Part shown: one piece after another, positions 1-6,322 of the stretch
Position numbering within the stretch: the stretch's first letter is position 1
How the letters are laid out: each line of letters starts with the position of its first letter
DNA from: Nostoc sp. CHAB 5715
GTDB lineage: Bacteria > Cyanobacteriota > Cyanobacteriia > Cyanobacteriales > Nostocaceae
Direction of reading: 5' to 3'
DNA length: 8,907 bases
NCBI RefSeq assembly: GCF_020829685.1
Contig: NZ_JAIVFR010000207.1
Coordinates: forward strand, 1 to 8,907
Position numbers and translations under genes: made by a program
Notes under the pieces: model-generated
What the model was told of the DNA's origin: nothing
The model's database searches: none
The model's input: only the letters and a program-made list of their open reading frames with translations

Positions 1-285
1 AGCTTCCGCCTTCCTTGCAGCAACTTCCGCCTTGACGTTTCCGTGTTTCGCGCAGCCTGTAGCAGCTTCCGCCTTCCTTGCAGCAACTTCCGCCTTGACG
101 TTTCCGTGTTTCGCGCAGCCTGTAGCAGCTTCCGCCTTCCTTGCAGCAACTTCCGCCTTGACGTTTCCGTGTTTCGCGCAGCCTGTAGCAACTTCTGCCT
201 TCACGTTTCCGTGTTTCGCGCAGCCTGTAGCAGCTTCCGCCTTCACGTTTGAGTGTTTCGCACAGCCTGTAGCAGCTTCGCCTTT
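1..285. repeat. Tandem array of 21-bp modules (63-bp and 42-bp units)
   Basis: Three consecutive 63-bp units (1-63, 64-126, 127-189) are almost identical. Two shorter 42-bp units (190-231, 232-273) and a partial copy (274-285) follow. Each 63-bp unit divides into three 21-bp modules beginning AGCTTCCGCC, AACTTCCGCC and GTGTTTCGCG; the 42-bp units lack one module. Because every unit is a multiple of three, several frames on both strands stay open. The minus frame reads 7-residue blocks ATGCAKH / GNVKAEV / AARKAEA and runs off the left window edge, possibly from a TTG at 312. No ribosome-binding site is visible, so I treat this as an intergenic array. It could instead be the repeat domain of a minus-strand gene lying mostly outside the window. 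Confidence 0.85.
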
Positions 286-287
286 AA

Positions 288-435
288 TATAGCGCTTCTC
301 GCTTGAGTCCAATACAGACCTAACCCCCAACCCCTTCCCTGCAAGGGAAGGGGAGCAAGATTCAAAGCCTCTCTCCTTTTAGGAGAGAGGTTTGGAGAGG
401 TCAAAGTGTATTGCTTCCATTCGAGAACCGCTATA
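288..435. mobile_element. MITE-like element with ~30-bp inverted ends and two internal hairpins
   Basis: The ends 288-317 and 406-435 are imperfect inverted repeats (TATAGCGCTTCTCG... against the complement of ...CGAGAACCGCTATA). The body carries two perfect 10-bp stems with 3-nt loops: CCCCTTCCCT/AGGGAAGGGG at 331-353 and CCTCTCTCCT/AGGAGAGAGG at 368-390. No open reading frame is inside. Size, terminal symmetry and TA at the outer boundary fit a non-autonomous IS-derived element. From memory, very similar C-rich/G-rich hairpin phrases are scattered through Nostoc-type genomes. I cannot name the parent IS. The left end abuts the tandem array, so insertion next to or into it is possible. Confidence 0.55.
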
Positions 436-533
436 TAACGTGAGTTTAATTACTGCGATCGCATACATCACCAACCAAAATTACTGATTTGACTTTGTTT
501 GGAGAGCGATCGCAATTGGATTACTCTTGTACC

Positions 534-752
534 TAAGACCAGCCCTTTCAAGGTGAGCAAAAAATTTAAAAAATTAAAGATTATTTTCGGTATTTTACCT
601 TCGCGATCTTCGTGTCAACTCTTGGAGACGCACTCGCGTTCGCGGTTCAAAATATTTTTTATACCACGTTCGCGTAGCGTCTCGTAGAGAAGACGCGAAG
701 TACACGAAGAAAACCCTCAGCTTTCAGCTTGCACCTTGAAAGGGCAGTCCTA
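534..752. mobile_element. MITE-like element with GCCCTTTCAAGGTG inverted ends
   Basis: A perfect 14-bp inverted repeat, GCCCTTTCAAGGTG at 542-555 and its complement at 732-745, bounds the element. The similarity continues imperfectly outward (TAAGACC against TAGGACT), giving about 219 bp. Nested inside are a 9-bp inverted pair (TCTTCGTGT 607-615 / ACACGAAGA 702-710) and a hairpin (GCGTCT 677-682 / AGACGC 691-696), so the whole can fold on itself. A 62-codon frame at 499-687 crosses the left end and looks fortuitous. The parent transposon is not recognisable. Confidence 0.5.
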
Positions 753-772
753 ATTACCAGAAAACCCCGTGA

Positions 773-800
773 AGAAGGCAGAAGGCAGAGGGCAGAAGGA
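773..800. repeat. STRR-type heptamer array (AGAAGGC)4
   Basis: Four consecutive heptamers, AGAAGGC, AGAAGGC, AGAGGGC and AGAAGGA, form a short tandemly repeated repetitive sequence of the kind found between genes in heterocystous cyanobacteria. It ends 7 bp before the predicted -35 box of the acyltransferase promoter. Confidence 0.75.
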
Positions 801-806
801 CTGCAA

Positions 807-835
807 TTGTCAGGGCATTTTACAGCCGTTAAGAT
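807..835 (+). promoter_or_regulatory. Predicted sigma70-type promoter for the PlsC-like gene
   Basis: TTGTCA at 807-812 (5 of 6 to TTGACA) and TAAGAT at 830-835 (4 of 6 to TATAAT) are separated by exactly 17 bp. Transcription would start near 842 and give a leader of about 55 nt ending in the AGGAGA ribosome-binding site. This is a motif match only. Confidence 0.5.
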
Positions 836-897
836 AGCTTAAAAGAAATAACCCCACCAGGCGATTATAAATCGTCGCATCTTTAGGAGAAACTATC

Positions 898-2280
898 TTG
901 GCAGATGTAATTTATCAAGCACAGCCACCCTTAGAATTTATTCCTCCGGCGTTTAACCCGTTATTTTTACGAGTCGTCCATCTGTTGCTACCGAGTTGGA
1001 TAAACTGGAAAACAGCTATTACTCAAATTGAAGCAGACAACGTAGAGGTTCTGGTGGATCTCTATCGCCAGTTTCAGGAGGGTAAGATCCGTTTTATGCT
1101 GGCATTTCGCCATCCTAAAACAGAGGATCCACTTTCTTTGGGCTACTTGCTATCTCAACTCGTGCCAAAGGTAGCACGATCGCAAGGTACAGCGCTACAA
1201 TTTCCAATTCACGCTCATTTTATCTATGATCGCGGCATTCCTCTATGGGCAGGTTCCTACGTTGGCTGGATTGCTTCTCGTTTAGGTGGTACTCCGATTC
1301 AGCGAGGTAAGGCTGACTGGACGGGGTTACGTTCGGCGCGTGACTTGTTCGCCAATGGGAAATTTCCGATGGCGGCTGCGCCAGAGGGTGCAACCAATGG
1401 TTTATCGGAGAATATCAGCCCCCTAGAACCTGGTATCGCCCAATTAGGCTTTTGGTGTGCTGAAGATTTGCACAAAGCTGGACGCAACCAACAGGTTTTA
1501 ATTGTACCAGTTGGGATTAAATATAGTTACGTTGATGCTCCTTGGGATGCGATCGCTAATCTTTTAACTGAATTGGAAGCGGCTAGTGGTTTACCTGTGA
1601 ATCCAGCAGAAAATGCTTCGATAGAGTCGCTTTATCCCCGGTTGTTGACTTTGGCAGAACATTTACTTTCGTTGATGGAAAAATTTTACACGCGCTTTTA
1701 TCATCTCAAGCTGCCAGAGATGAAAACAGTAGTAGGAGAAATTGAAGATAGAAATGAAGCATTAGCAGTTCGGTTACAAGCTTTATTGAATGCGGCGCTA
1801 TTAATATCAGAACAGTATTTTGATTTGCATTCAAAAGGTACTTTAAGTGACCGATGTCGGCGGGTAGAACAAGCTGGGTGGAATTATATATTTAGAGAAG
1901 ATTTTAAGGATGTCAAAGGAGTCTCTGCTGTAGAGAAAGCTTTAGGCGATCGCGTTGCTGAAGAAGCGAATGCGCGGATGTGGCACATGCGTTTAGTAGA
2001 AAGTTTTGTGGCTGTTTCTGGTAATTATATTCGTGAAAATCCCACGGTAGAAAGGTTTGCTGAGACGACTTTAATTTTATGGCGGATGATTGCTAAAATA
2101 AAAGGCGATAAAGGTTTACAGCGTCCGCAATTGGGTAAGCAAAAAGTAAAAATTACTGTGGGTGAACCCATATCTATTTCTGAGCATTATCCGGCGTATA
2201 AGGAAAATCGGTTGGGTGCTAGACAAGCTGTTGCTGATGTGACGAATGATTTACAACACGCGCTGGAAAGTTTGATTTAA
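898..2280 (+). CDS. PlsC-domain acyltransferase (1-acyl-glycerol-3-phosphate acyltransferase-like), long cyanobacterial form
   Basis: This 460-residue protein carries the marks of the glycerolipid acyltransferase family, which moves an acyl chain onto lysophosphatidate or a related acceptor at the membrane. The HX4D catalytic motif is HPKTED (His72, Asp77). EGATNG at 163-168 stands in the acceptor-binding EGTR position, and VPVGIKY at 203-209 matches the fourth family motif. Typical bacterial PlsC proteins have about 240 residues. Here the domain ends near residue 220, and about 240 more residues of mostly helical-looking sequence follow, with no recognised domain. The start is TTG at 898, chosen because AGGAGA (885-890) lies 7 nt upstream and no ATG fits better. 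The first toxin-antitoxin gene follows 22 bp downstream on the same strand and could share its transcript. The family is fairly certain; the exact substrate is not. Confidence 0.85.
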   Translation: MADVIYQAQPPLEFIPPAFNPLFLRVVHLLLPSWINWKTAITQIEADNVEVLVDLYRQFQEGKIRFMLAFRHPKTEDPLSLGYLLSQLVPKVARSQGTALQFPIHAHFIYDRGIPLWAGSYVGWIASRLGGTPIQRGKADWTGLRSARDLFANGKFPMAAAPEGATNGLSENISPLEPGIAQLGFWCAEDLHKAGRNQQVLIVPVGIKYSYVDAPWDAIANLLTELEAASGLPVNPAENASIESLYPRLLTLAEHLLSLMEKFYTRFYHLKLPEMKTVVGEIEDRNEALAVRLQALLNAALLISEQYFDLHSKGTLSDRCRRVEQAGWNYIFREDFKDVKGVSAVEKALGDRVAEEANARMWHMRLVESFVAVSGNYIRENPTVERFAETTLILWRMIAKIKGDKGLQRPQLGKQKVKITVGEPISISEHYPAYKENRLGARQAVADVTNDLQHALESLI

Positions 2281-2302
2281 AAATTAATATGAGGAATTGA
2301 TG

Positions 2303-2551
2303 ATGAGCAATATTACTATATCTAATCTTGATGATGACATCAAATATCGTCTACAGAAACGAGCCGAAAAACATGGTCGTTCCCTCGAGGAAGAAGCTAG
2401 AGAAATTCTTTATCTGGCTCTAACAAAAAATCACAACCATCGCTTCAACTTAGCTAATATACTTGAGGAACGTTTTGCGAATTTGGGAGACTTTGAATTA
2501 CCAGAAATTCCTAGAGAACCTATTCGCACCGTATCAACATTTGAAGAATGA
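2303..2551 (+). CDS. FitA/VapB-like ribbon-helix-helix antitoxin
   Basis: This 82-residue protein begins with a short strand (NITISNLDDD), then helices containing RLQKRAEKHGRSLEEEAREIL. That is the pattern of FitA-type antitoxins, which bind operator DNA as ribbon-helix-helix dimers and neutralise a PIN-domain RNase through their C-terminus. I chose ATG 2303 because GAGGA (2291-2295) is 7 nt upstream; ATG 2300 and TTG 2297 are in-frame alternatives. The stop overlaps the next start in ATGA, the usual translational coupling of antitoxin and toxin. The partner toxin is truncated, so the protein may now be an orphan antitoxin or autorepressor. Confidence 0.8.
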   Translation: MSNITISNLDDDIKYRLQKRAEKHGRSLEEEAREILYLALTKNHNHRFNLANILEERFANLGDFELPEIPREPIRTVSTFEE

Positions 2552-2682
2552 TTCTTCTTGATACAAATGTTTTGTCAGAATTAATGAAGCTTAAAAAGTC
2601 TGAACTAGTTCGTAGTTGGGCTGCTGAACAATCATTAATGAGTCTGTTTACCACAACAATCACTCAAGCGGAAATTAATTAA
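2548..2682 (+). pseudogene. vapC: Truncated VapC/FitB PIN-domain toxin (44 codons remain)
   Basis: The frame opens at an ATGA overlap with the antitoxin and starts MILLDTNVLSELMK, the classic PIN N-terminus with metal-binding Asp5. It continues to FTTTITQAEIN, where Glu42 is the second acidic residue, and stops at TAA 2680-2682. A normal VapC has about 130-140 residues, so the two later acidic positions and the helical body are missing, and RNase activity is not expected. No remainder of the gene is visible downstream. The next toxin-antitoxin pair starts 26 bp later, so a deletion or insertion joined the two systems here. The surviving part shows no frameshift, which suggests the loss is fairly recent. 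Confidence 0.8.
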
Positions 2683-2708
2683 CAAGTTTGCAGTTGGAGA
2701 GATTAATT

Positions 2709-2912
2709 ATGGAAACTACAACTAAAAGACAAGAGTTGTTAAAAGCAATCACTCAAAGACTAGAACAGGCTTATGAAGATACTTTAGAAGATGTTCTAGA
2801 ACTGTTAGATATTAGGAAAGCAGAAGACGAAGAGGATATTAAAGCCTTTGATGAAGCTGAAAATGAACCTACTATTACTTGGGAACAGTACAAACAAGAA
2901 TTAGAATCGTGA
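2709..2912 (+). CDS. Small acidic antitoxin of a RelE/ParE-type pair (RelB-like)
   Basis: This 67-residue, strongly acidic, predicted all-helical protein lies directly before a RelE-like toxin gene and overlaps it by 4 nt (GTGA). Its C-terminus, PTITWEQYKQELES, resembles the toxin-wrapping tail of RelB-type antitoxins. I chose ATG 2709 because GGAGAG (2696-2701) is 7 nt upstream. A TTG at 2688 would add seven residues but has no such site. The DNA-binding class is not obvious: I see no clear ribbon-helix-helix or Phd motif. Assignment rests mainly on gene order and overlap. Confidence 0.7.
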   Translation: METTTKRQELLKAITQRLEQAYEDTLEDVLELLDIRKAEDEEDIKAFDEAENEPTITWEQYKQELES

Positions 2913-3172
2913 CTTATCAAATAGAAATTTCTAAGAGGGCTGCGAAACAATTAAAAAAATTATCTGCTGATATTCGAGATAGAATTAACAGGAAAATTTT
3001 AGAACTTGCTGATAATCCGCGTCCTAGCGGCGTTGTCAAGCTAGAAAATACGGAGAATAAATATCGTATTCGTGTTGGCAATTATCGGATTTTGTACGAG
3101 ATTCTAGATGATGTGCTGATAGTTAAAGTTGTCAGAGTAAGGCATCGAAGAGATGTTTATCGAGATGAGTAG
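2909..3172 (+). CDS. RelE/ParE superfamily toxin
   Basis: This 87-residue protein starts at GTG 2909, overlapping the antitoxin stop. It has the RelE/ParE layout: a first strand (TYQIEISKRAAKQLKKL), two helices with basic residues, then the core strands KYRIRVGNYRILYEI and VLIVKVVRVRHRRDVYRDE. The Arg-rich YRIRVG.YRI and the C-terminal HRRDVYR are the usual signatures. RelE members cleave mRNA in the ribosomal A site, while ParE members poison gyrase. The tyrosine and arginines near the end favour the RelE mRNase branch, but this is inference. A GTG start coupled to the antitoxin would keep toxin synthesis low. The gene appears intact. Confidence 0.85.
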   Translation: MTYQIEISKRAAKQLKKLSADIRDRINRKILELADNPRPSGVVKLENTENKYRIRVGNYRILYEILDDVLIVKVVRVRHRRDVYRDE

Positions 3173-3217
3173 ATTGTCAAGTTAATACTAAGTTTTCAAT
3201 CTGGTTTGGCAGCAATT

Positions 3218-3799
3218 TTAAAATAACATTCCAGAAAATATCTTAGATAAATCAAGTGATAAATCAGGTAAACATGGCAGATTAACTGATTCATTTGGTA
3301 GATAAATAAACTTGCGGCGATAACCAAATTTAACTTGCATCTGATAAGGTTCGCTGTAGCACTCTAGATAATTATCTACTAAATTAAATATCCAATAATC
3401 AGAAATACCTGCTTCGGCATAAATAAGTAGCTTTTCCTCTTGGTCATATTTTAAGGATGAATCAGCAATTTCAATTAAGAGTAAAATATCAGATGGGCTA
3501 GGATGATTCGCTAGATAGTCATCATCTCTATTTTTTGCAATTACTCTATCTGGTTCAGGCTCACTGTTGTTAGACAAAGTAATTGGTTGTTGTCCTCGCA
3601 GTGTTGCGCGATCGCCTACTAGTTTATATAATTCTCGTTCTAGGCGTGTTTCACAAACAGAGTGCGGTGTACCTTTTGCTGCCATCTGGATTATTTCACC
3701 CTTAATTAGCTCAACTCGGTCATTCTCCTCAAAGAAGCCGAGTTCAGTTAGACGGTGATATTCAGCTATAGTAAAGCGTTTAGCAGTGGTAAGGCTCAT
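3218..3799 (-). CDS. Uma2 family (DUF820) putative PD-(D/E)XK nuclease
   Basis: This 193-residue protein is typical of the Uma2 family, very numerous in filamentous cyanobacteria. Recognisable parts are the N-terminal helix with FTIAEYHRL, VELIKGEI (Glu30, Glu35), EPDRVIA with Asp84, LLLIEIADSSL with Glu110, and YDQEEKLLIYAEAGISDYWI with Lys123. These give the D...E.x...K pattern of a restriction-endonuclease-like fold. No member has a well-established cellular role; a mobile or selfish function is often proposed. It converges with the RelE-like gene across 45 bp. No strong ribosome-binding site precedes ATG 3799. All expected acidic and lysine positions are present, so it looks functional. 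Confidence 0.85.
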   Translation of the reverse strand: MSLTTAKRFTIAEYHRLTELGFFEENDRVELIKGEIIQMAAKGTPHSVCETRLERELYKLVGDRATLRGQQPITLSNNSEPEPDRVIAKNRDDDYLANHPSPSDILLLIEIADSSLKYDQEEKLLIYAEAGISDYWIFNLVDNYLECYSEPYQMQVKFGYRRKFIYLPNESVNLPCLPDLSLDLSKIFSGMLF

Positions 3800-3922
3800 A
3801 ACAACTACGAGAATGCAGAGTTATTTTTATCTTAATTGACAAGGGTGCTATATAGACGATACTTACAAGAAATTGGGGTAAAAATTTTACCCCTAAAAAC
3901 TTGCGTATTATTTTAAGAATAG

Positions 3923-4044
3923 CTATAGGACTCATATTTAATTTTTGAAAAAAACTCAGTACACCTTTATTCCTTCTTCCCAATCCCCAGTCCCCAGTCC
4001 CCAGTCTCTACGAGTAATTCAGGAATCAAATCGGATTGCTATAG
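3923..4044. mobile_element. Short inverted-repeat element carrying a CCCCAGT heptamer array
   Basis: The ends 3923-3943 (CTATAGGACTCATATTT...) and 4024-4044 (complement CTATAGCAATCCGATTT...) match at 16 of 21 positions, bounding about 122 bp with no gene. Inside, 3978-4005 is a heptamer array: one TCCCAAT followed by three CCCCAGT. From memory, the right-hand end phrase is common in Nostoc-type intergenic DNA. The element separates the Uma2 gene from the end of the nif-linked cluster. It could be a MITE or simply a folded intergenic repeat; imperfect ends and no clear target duplication keep this tentative. Confidence 0.4.
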
Positions 4045-4053
4045 AGAAGATTA

Positions 4054-4596
4054 TTACTCTGTTAAGTGACTTTCTAGCAAAGATGCGATCGCTTCAGGAT
4101 GAATATTTTTGTATTTCTTTTTACCAAGGTGTAAAACACAGTTGGGGGCGCTGCTACAGCATTTTTGGCAACTAGTATGTTCAATGGTAACTTTGTCTAA
4201 CAAACCGCGATCGCACAAAGTTTTTTCTAATTCTGATAATAACCCTTTACCACCACGCTTGAGGCAACCGCCCTTTTGACATACCATAATCCTCGCTTTG
4301 GTTTGAGGTGGTAAATCTTGTTTTGGACACGCATCAATTGGTGTCACCCGATAGGCTTTAATTTTTATTTTACTTGTGCGCGAGTCTATCTTACTATGCC
4401 CACAAACGCGAACTTGCTGCCCAGGGATTAAGGATGAACTTAATAACCGACGTAACTCTTTAGGCAGTTTAATTTCCACATTTCCAGATGGAACCGCCAA
4501 TTGCAAATATTTATATTTTCCTGGTTCACCACCAACAAAACCTAGTAACTGTCCCTCAAGGTTCAACTCTGATAACGTCAAATATTTGTCACCCAT
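4054..4596 (-). CDS. Thioredoxin-like [2Fe-2S] ferredoxin-domain protein
   Basis: This 180-residue protein has two parts. Residues 1-90 form a strand-rich, possibly OB-like domain (LEGQLLGFVGG, GQQVRVCGHSKID). Residues 100-180 are a thioredoxin-fold [2Fe-2S] domain: MVCQKGGCLKRG (Cys106-x4-Cys111) and TSCQKCCSSAPNC (Cys143-x3-Cys147, plus Cys146 and Cys153). The Cx4C...Cx3C spacing matches the NuoE/Shethna-type cluster site, so electron transfer or Fe-S handling is expected. It follows nifT by about 140 bp on the same strand, so a role near nitrogenase is plausible. Similar genes occur outside nif clusters, however, and the repeat-rich gap may separate transcription. No good ribosome-binding site precedes ATG 4596; a T tract lies just upstream. 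Confidence 0.75.
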   Translation of the reverse strand: MGDKYLTLSELNLEGQLLGFVGGEPGKYKYLQLAVPSGNVEIKLPKELRRLLSSSLIPGQQVRVCGHSKIDSRTSKIKIKAYRVTPIDACPKQDLPPQTKARIMVCQKGGCLKRGGKGLLSELEKTLCDRGLLDKVTIEHTSCQKCCSSAPNCVLHLGKKKYKNIHPEAIASLLESHLTE

Positions 4597-4611
4597 GATT
4601 GATAAAAAGTT

Positions 4612-4738
4612 AGGAGTGGGGAGTAGGGAGTGGGGAGTAGGGAGTGGGGAATTGGGAATTGGGAATTGGGCATTTCTCCCTCATCTCCCTCATCTCCCTC
4701 ATCTCCCTCACTCCCCACTCCCCACTCCCCATTTTTTT
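4612..4738. repeat. Facing heptamer arrays with terminal T tracts (possible bidirectional terminator)
   Basis: The left arm (4612-4649) repeats GGGGAGT/AGGGAGT. GGGAATT units follow (4646-4670), then four 9-bp TCATCTCCC-type units (about 4672-4709), and the right arm (4710-4730) is ACTCCCC x3. The G-rich and C-rich arms pair for at least 21 bp with one mismatch. Downstream on the plus strand there are seven T (4732-4738); downstream on the minus strand there are five T (complement of 4604-4608). For the leftward nif transcript this makes a terminator- or attenuator-like structure between nifT and the [2Fe-2S] gene. The loop is large (about 60 nt), so efficient termination is not certain. Confidence 0.6.
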
Positions 4739-4940
4739 ACGCGAGGCGTTTCGCTTCTACTGTTTGAGGTAAACTTGCTGTGTCTGGCAATTCACGAAAT
4801 TCCAATTCCCAACCATTTGCTAGGGTGAGAACCTTGCCATCATTTCCATCAGTTTGTTTGATGACTTCTTCTTCAAGGTCTTTTTTAGCAACGTAAACTA
4901 CTAAAGTACCGGCATCATTCATGCGTAGCATTACTTTCAT
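4737..4940 (-). CDS. nifT: Nitrogen fixation protein NifT
   Basis: This 67-residue protein is NifT/FixT, a small conserved protein of nif clusters with no defined enzymatic role; mutants elsewhere have little phenotype. Features seen are the N-terminal strand MKVMLRMND, the VVYVAKKDLEEEV core, the NGWELEF motif and the C-terminal LPQTVEAKRLA, all typical and at the expected length. The start is ATG 4940, with GAGGA about 5 nt upstream. An in-frame codon at 4952 would add MRNL but has no support. The gene begins inside nifZ (26-bp overlap), consistent with coupled translation. The stop codon lies in the T tract bordering the downstream repeat structure. Confidence 0.9.
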   Translation of the reverse strand: MKVMLRMNDAGTLVVYVAKKDLEEEVIKQTDGNDGKVLTLANGWELEFRELPDTASLPQTVEAKRLA

Positions 4941-5202
4941 GAGATTCCTCAACAGATTCTAGTTCTTTTTTCTTACAGCCGACGACGAACCCTGTTTCTA
5001 AGAAATGCACAGCATATATATAGGAAGTCTGCAAATATGTGCCTATACTCGCTATGTAGCCGATATCTCCTTTGTTCACCAAAACTTGCCCAACTTCTTT
5101 ACCAGGAAAAGTACCATCGTTCTTAAGCAGTTTCCGAACTCTGACTTTTTCACCAATTTCAAAAGCAGGTGGCAAATTTAGTTCTAATTCATCACGTTGC
5201 AT
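4915..5202 (-). CDS. nifZ: Nitrogen fixation protein NifZ
   Basis: This 95-residue protein is NifZ, which in Azotobacter assists formation of the second P-cluster of the MoFe protein. Recognisable are [40 protein letters not shown] and [20 protein letters not shown], the SH3-like core of the family with its conserved GD.GY and VGC..(K/R)EL. The tail is short and acidic ([14 protein letters not shown]). The start at ATG 5202 has AGAGG about 8 nt upstream, inside the last codons of nifV, which it overlaps by 11 bp. It is translationally coupled to nifV and overlaps nifT at its end, so these three are almost certainly one operon. Confidence 0.92.
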   Translation of the reverse strand: MQRDELELNLPPAFEIGEKVRVRKLLKNDGTFPGKEVGQVLVNKGDIGYIASIGTYLQTSYIYAVHFLETGFVVGCKKKELESVEESHESNATHE

Positions 5203-6322
5203 GAGAGTACCTCTGTTCTCTGACCAAATTCAATAGTTCTTCTGTCGTCAAACTGCGTTTTTTCTGTACCGATTGATGACGCACTGCATCTAAAACAGAT
5301 TGGGTTTCTTGGGAGTTCAAGAAAATTCCATGCTGTTCTAGCAAGTTTGCAACCAAATGCCGTCCAGAATGTTTTCCTACTACTAAACGTCGTTCCCAAC
5401 CCACTTCTTCGGGAGCAAATGGTTCGTAGGTGATGGGGTTTTGCATTACTCCGTGAGCATGGATGCCAGATTCGTGAGCAAAGGTATTTTCGCCAACGAT
5501 CGCTTTCCAGGGTGGTACACTAGCACCTGATGCAGCTGCAACTAGTTGAGACAGTTCCAGCAAACTCGGTGTGTTGATGCCCAAATCAACGTTGTAGATG
5601 CGTTTGATCGCCATGACAACTTCTTCTAAAGCTGCATTTCCCGCCCTTTCACCTAATCCGTTGACTGTGGTATTCACTGATAAAGCTCCGGCTTTGATAC
5701 CCGCAAGGGCGTTGGCAGTTGCCAGACCAAAATCATTGTGAGTGTGGATTTCTAAGGGAATCATCAAAGCTGAAACCAGCCGTTTTACCTTGGTGTAGGT
5801 GCTGAAAGGGTCGAGAACTCCTACGGTGTCGCAAAAGCGGAACCGGGATGCACCCCATTCTTGGGCATAAAGCGCTACATCTAAGAGGAAGTTTTCATCA
5901 GCCCTGGAAGAATCTTCTCCGCCGACTGCTACCCAAAAACCTTGATCGACGGCGAAGCTGATACAGTCTTTGAGTTTTTGCAAACTGACTCGCCATTGAC
6001 CGTGGAATTTGGCGGCGATTTGGATACCAGAGACGGGAATGGCAATATGCACCCGGTTCAGACCGCAAGCGATAGAAGCCTTAATATCTGAGATGACGGC
6101 GCGGTTCCAGCCCAGGAGTTTTGCTTGTAAACCCAAGTTAGAAATTGCGGCGATCGCTCGTGTTTCTTCGTCACCCATTGCCGGTATACCGACTTCTAAT
6201 TCGGGAATACCAATGGCATCGAGAAATTTAGCGATCGCAACTTTTTCTTCTAGGGTGAAAGCAACACCTGCTGCTTGTTCGCCATCACGTAATGTAGTGT
6301 CATTAATTATGATTTGATTCAT
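5192..6322 (-). CDS. nifV: Homocitrate synthase NifV
   Basis: This 376-residue enzyme condenses acetyl-CoA with 2-oxoglutarate to homocitrate, the organic ligand of the nitrogenase iron-molybdenum cofactor. It belongs to the isopropylmalate/homocitrate synthase TIM-barrel family. Seen are [10 protein letters not shown] (Arg12, Asp13), the FCDTVG segment at 163-168, metal-binding HTHNDFG (His193, His195) and NGLGERAGN (Asn229). Also present are [11 protein letters not shown] and GKHSGRH in the linker region. Length equals the usual NifV and is far shorter than LeuA, which has a regulatory C-terminal domain. The start at ATG 6322 is preceded by GAGAGGGA about 9 nt upstream. The 170 bp before it contain no gene and may hold an operon-internal promoter, but I found no clean match. 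nifZ follows with an 11-bp overlap. Confidence 0.95.
   Translation of the reverse strand: MNQIIINDTTLRDGEQAAGVAFTLEEKVAIAKFLDAIGIPELEVGIPAMGDEETRAIAAISNLGLQAKLLGWNRAVISDIKASIACGLNRVHIAIPVSGIQIAAKFHGQWRVSLQKLKDCISFAVDQGFWVAVGGEDSSRADENFLLDVALYAQEWGASRFRFCDTVGVLDPFSTYTKVKRLVSALMIPLEIHTHNDFGLATANALAGIKAGALSVNTTVNGLGERAGNAALEEVVMAIKRIYNVDLGINTPSLLELSQLVAAASGASVPPWKAIVGENTFAHESGIHAHGVMQNPITYEPFAPEEVGWERRLVVGKHSGRHLVANLLEQHGIFLNSQETQSVLDAVRHQSVQKKRSLTTEELLNLVREQRYSHAT

Noticed and set aside
32..292. Plus-strand frame of 86 residues (repeating ALTFPCFAQPVAAS)
   Set aside because: It is open only because the 21-bp repeats are multiples of three; other frames are open too, and there is no ribosome-binding site.
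499..687. 62-residue plus-strand frame
   Set aside because: It runs across the end of an inverted-repeat element, has no family resemblance and is compositionally odd.
3780..3983. 67-residue minus-strand frame upstream of the Uma2 gene
   Set aside because: It crosses an inverted-repeat end and heptamer array and overlaps the real Uma2 start.
4376..4828. 150-residue plus-strand frame
   Set aside because: It is antisense to the [2Fe-2S] gene and translates the heptamer arrays (LPHLPHLPHSP).
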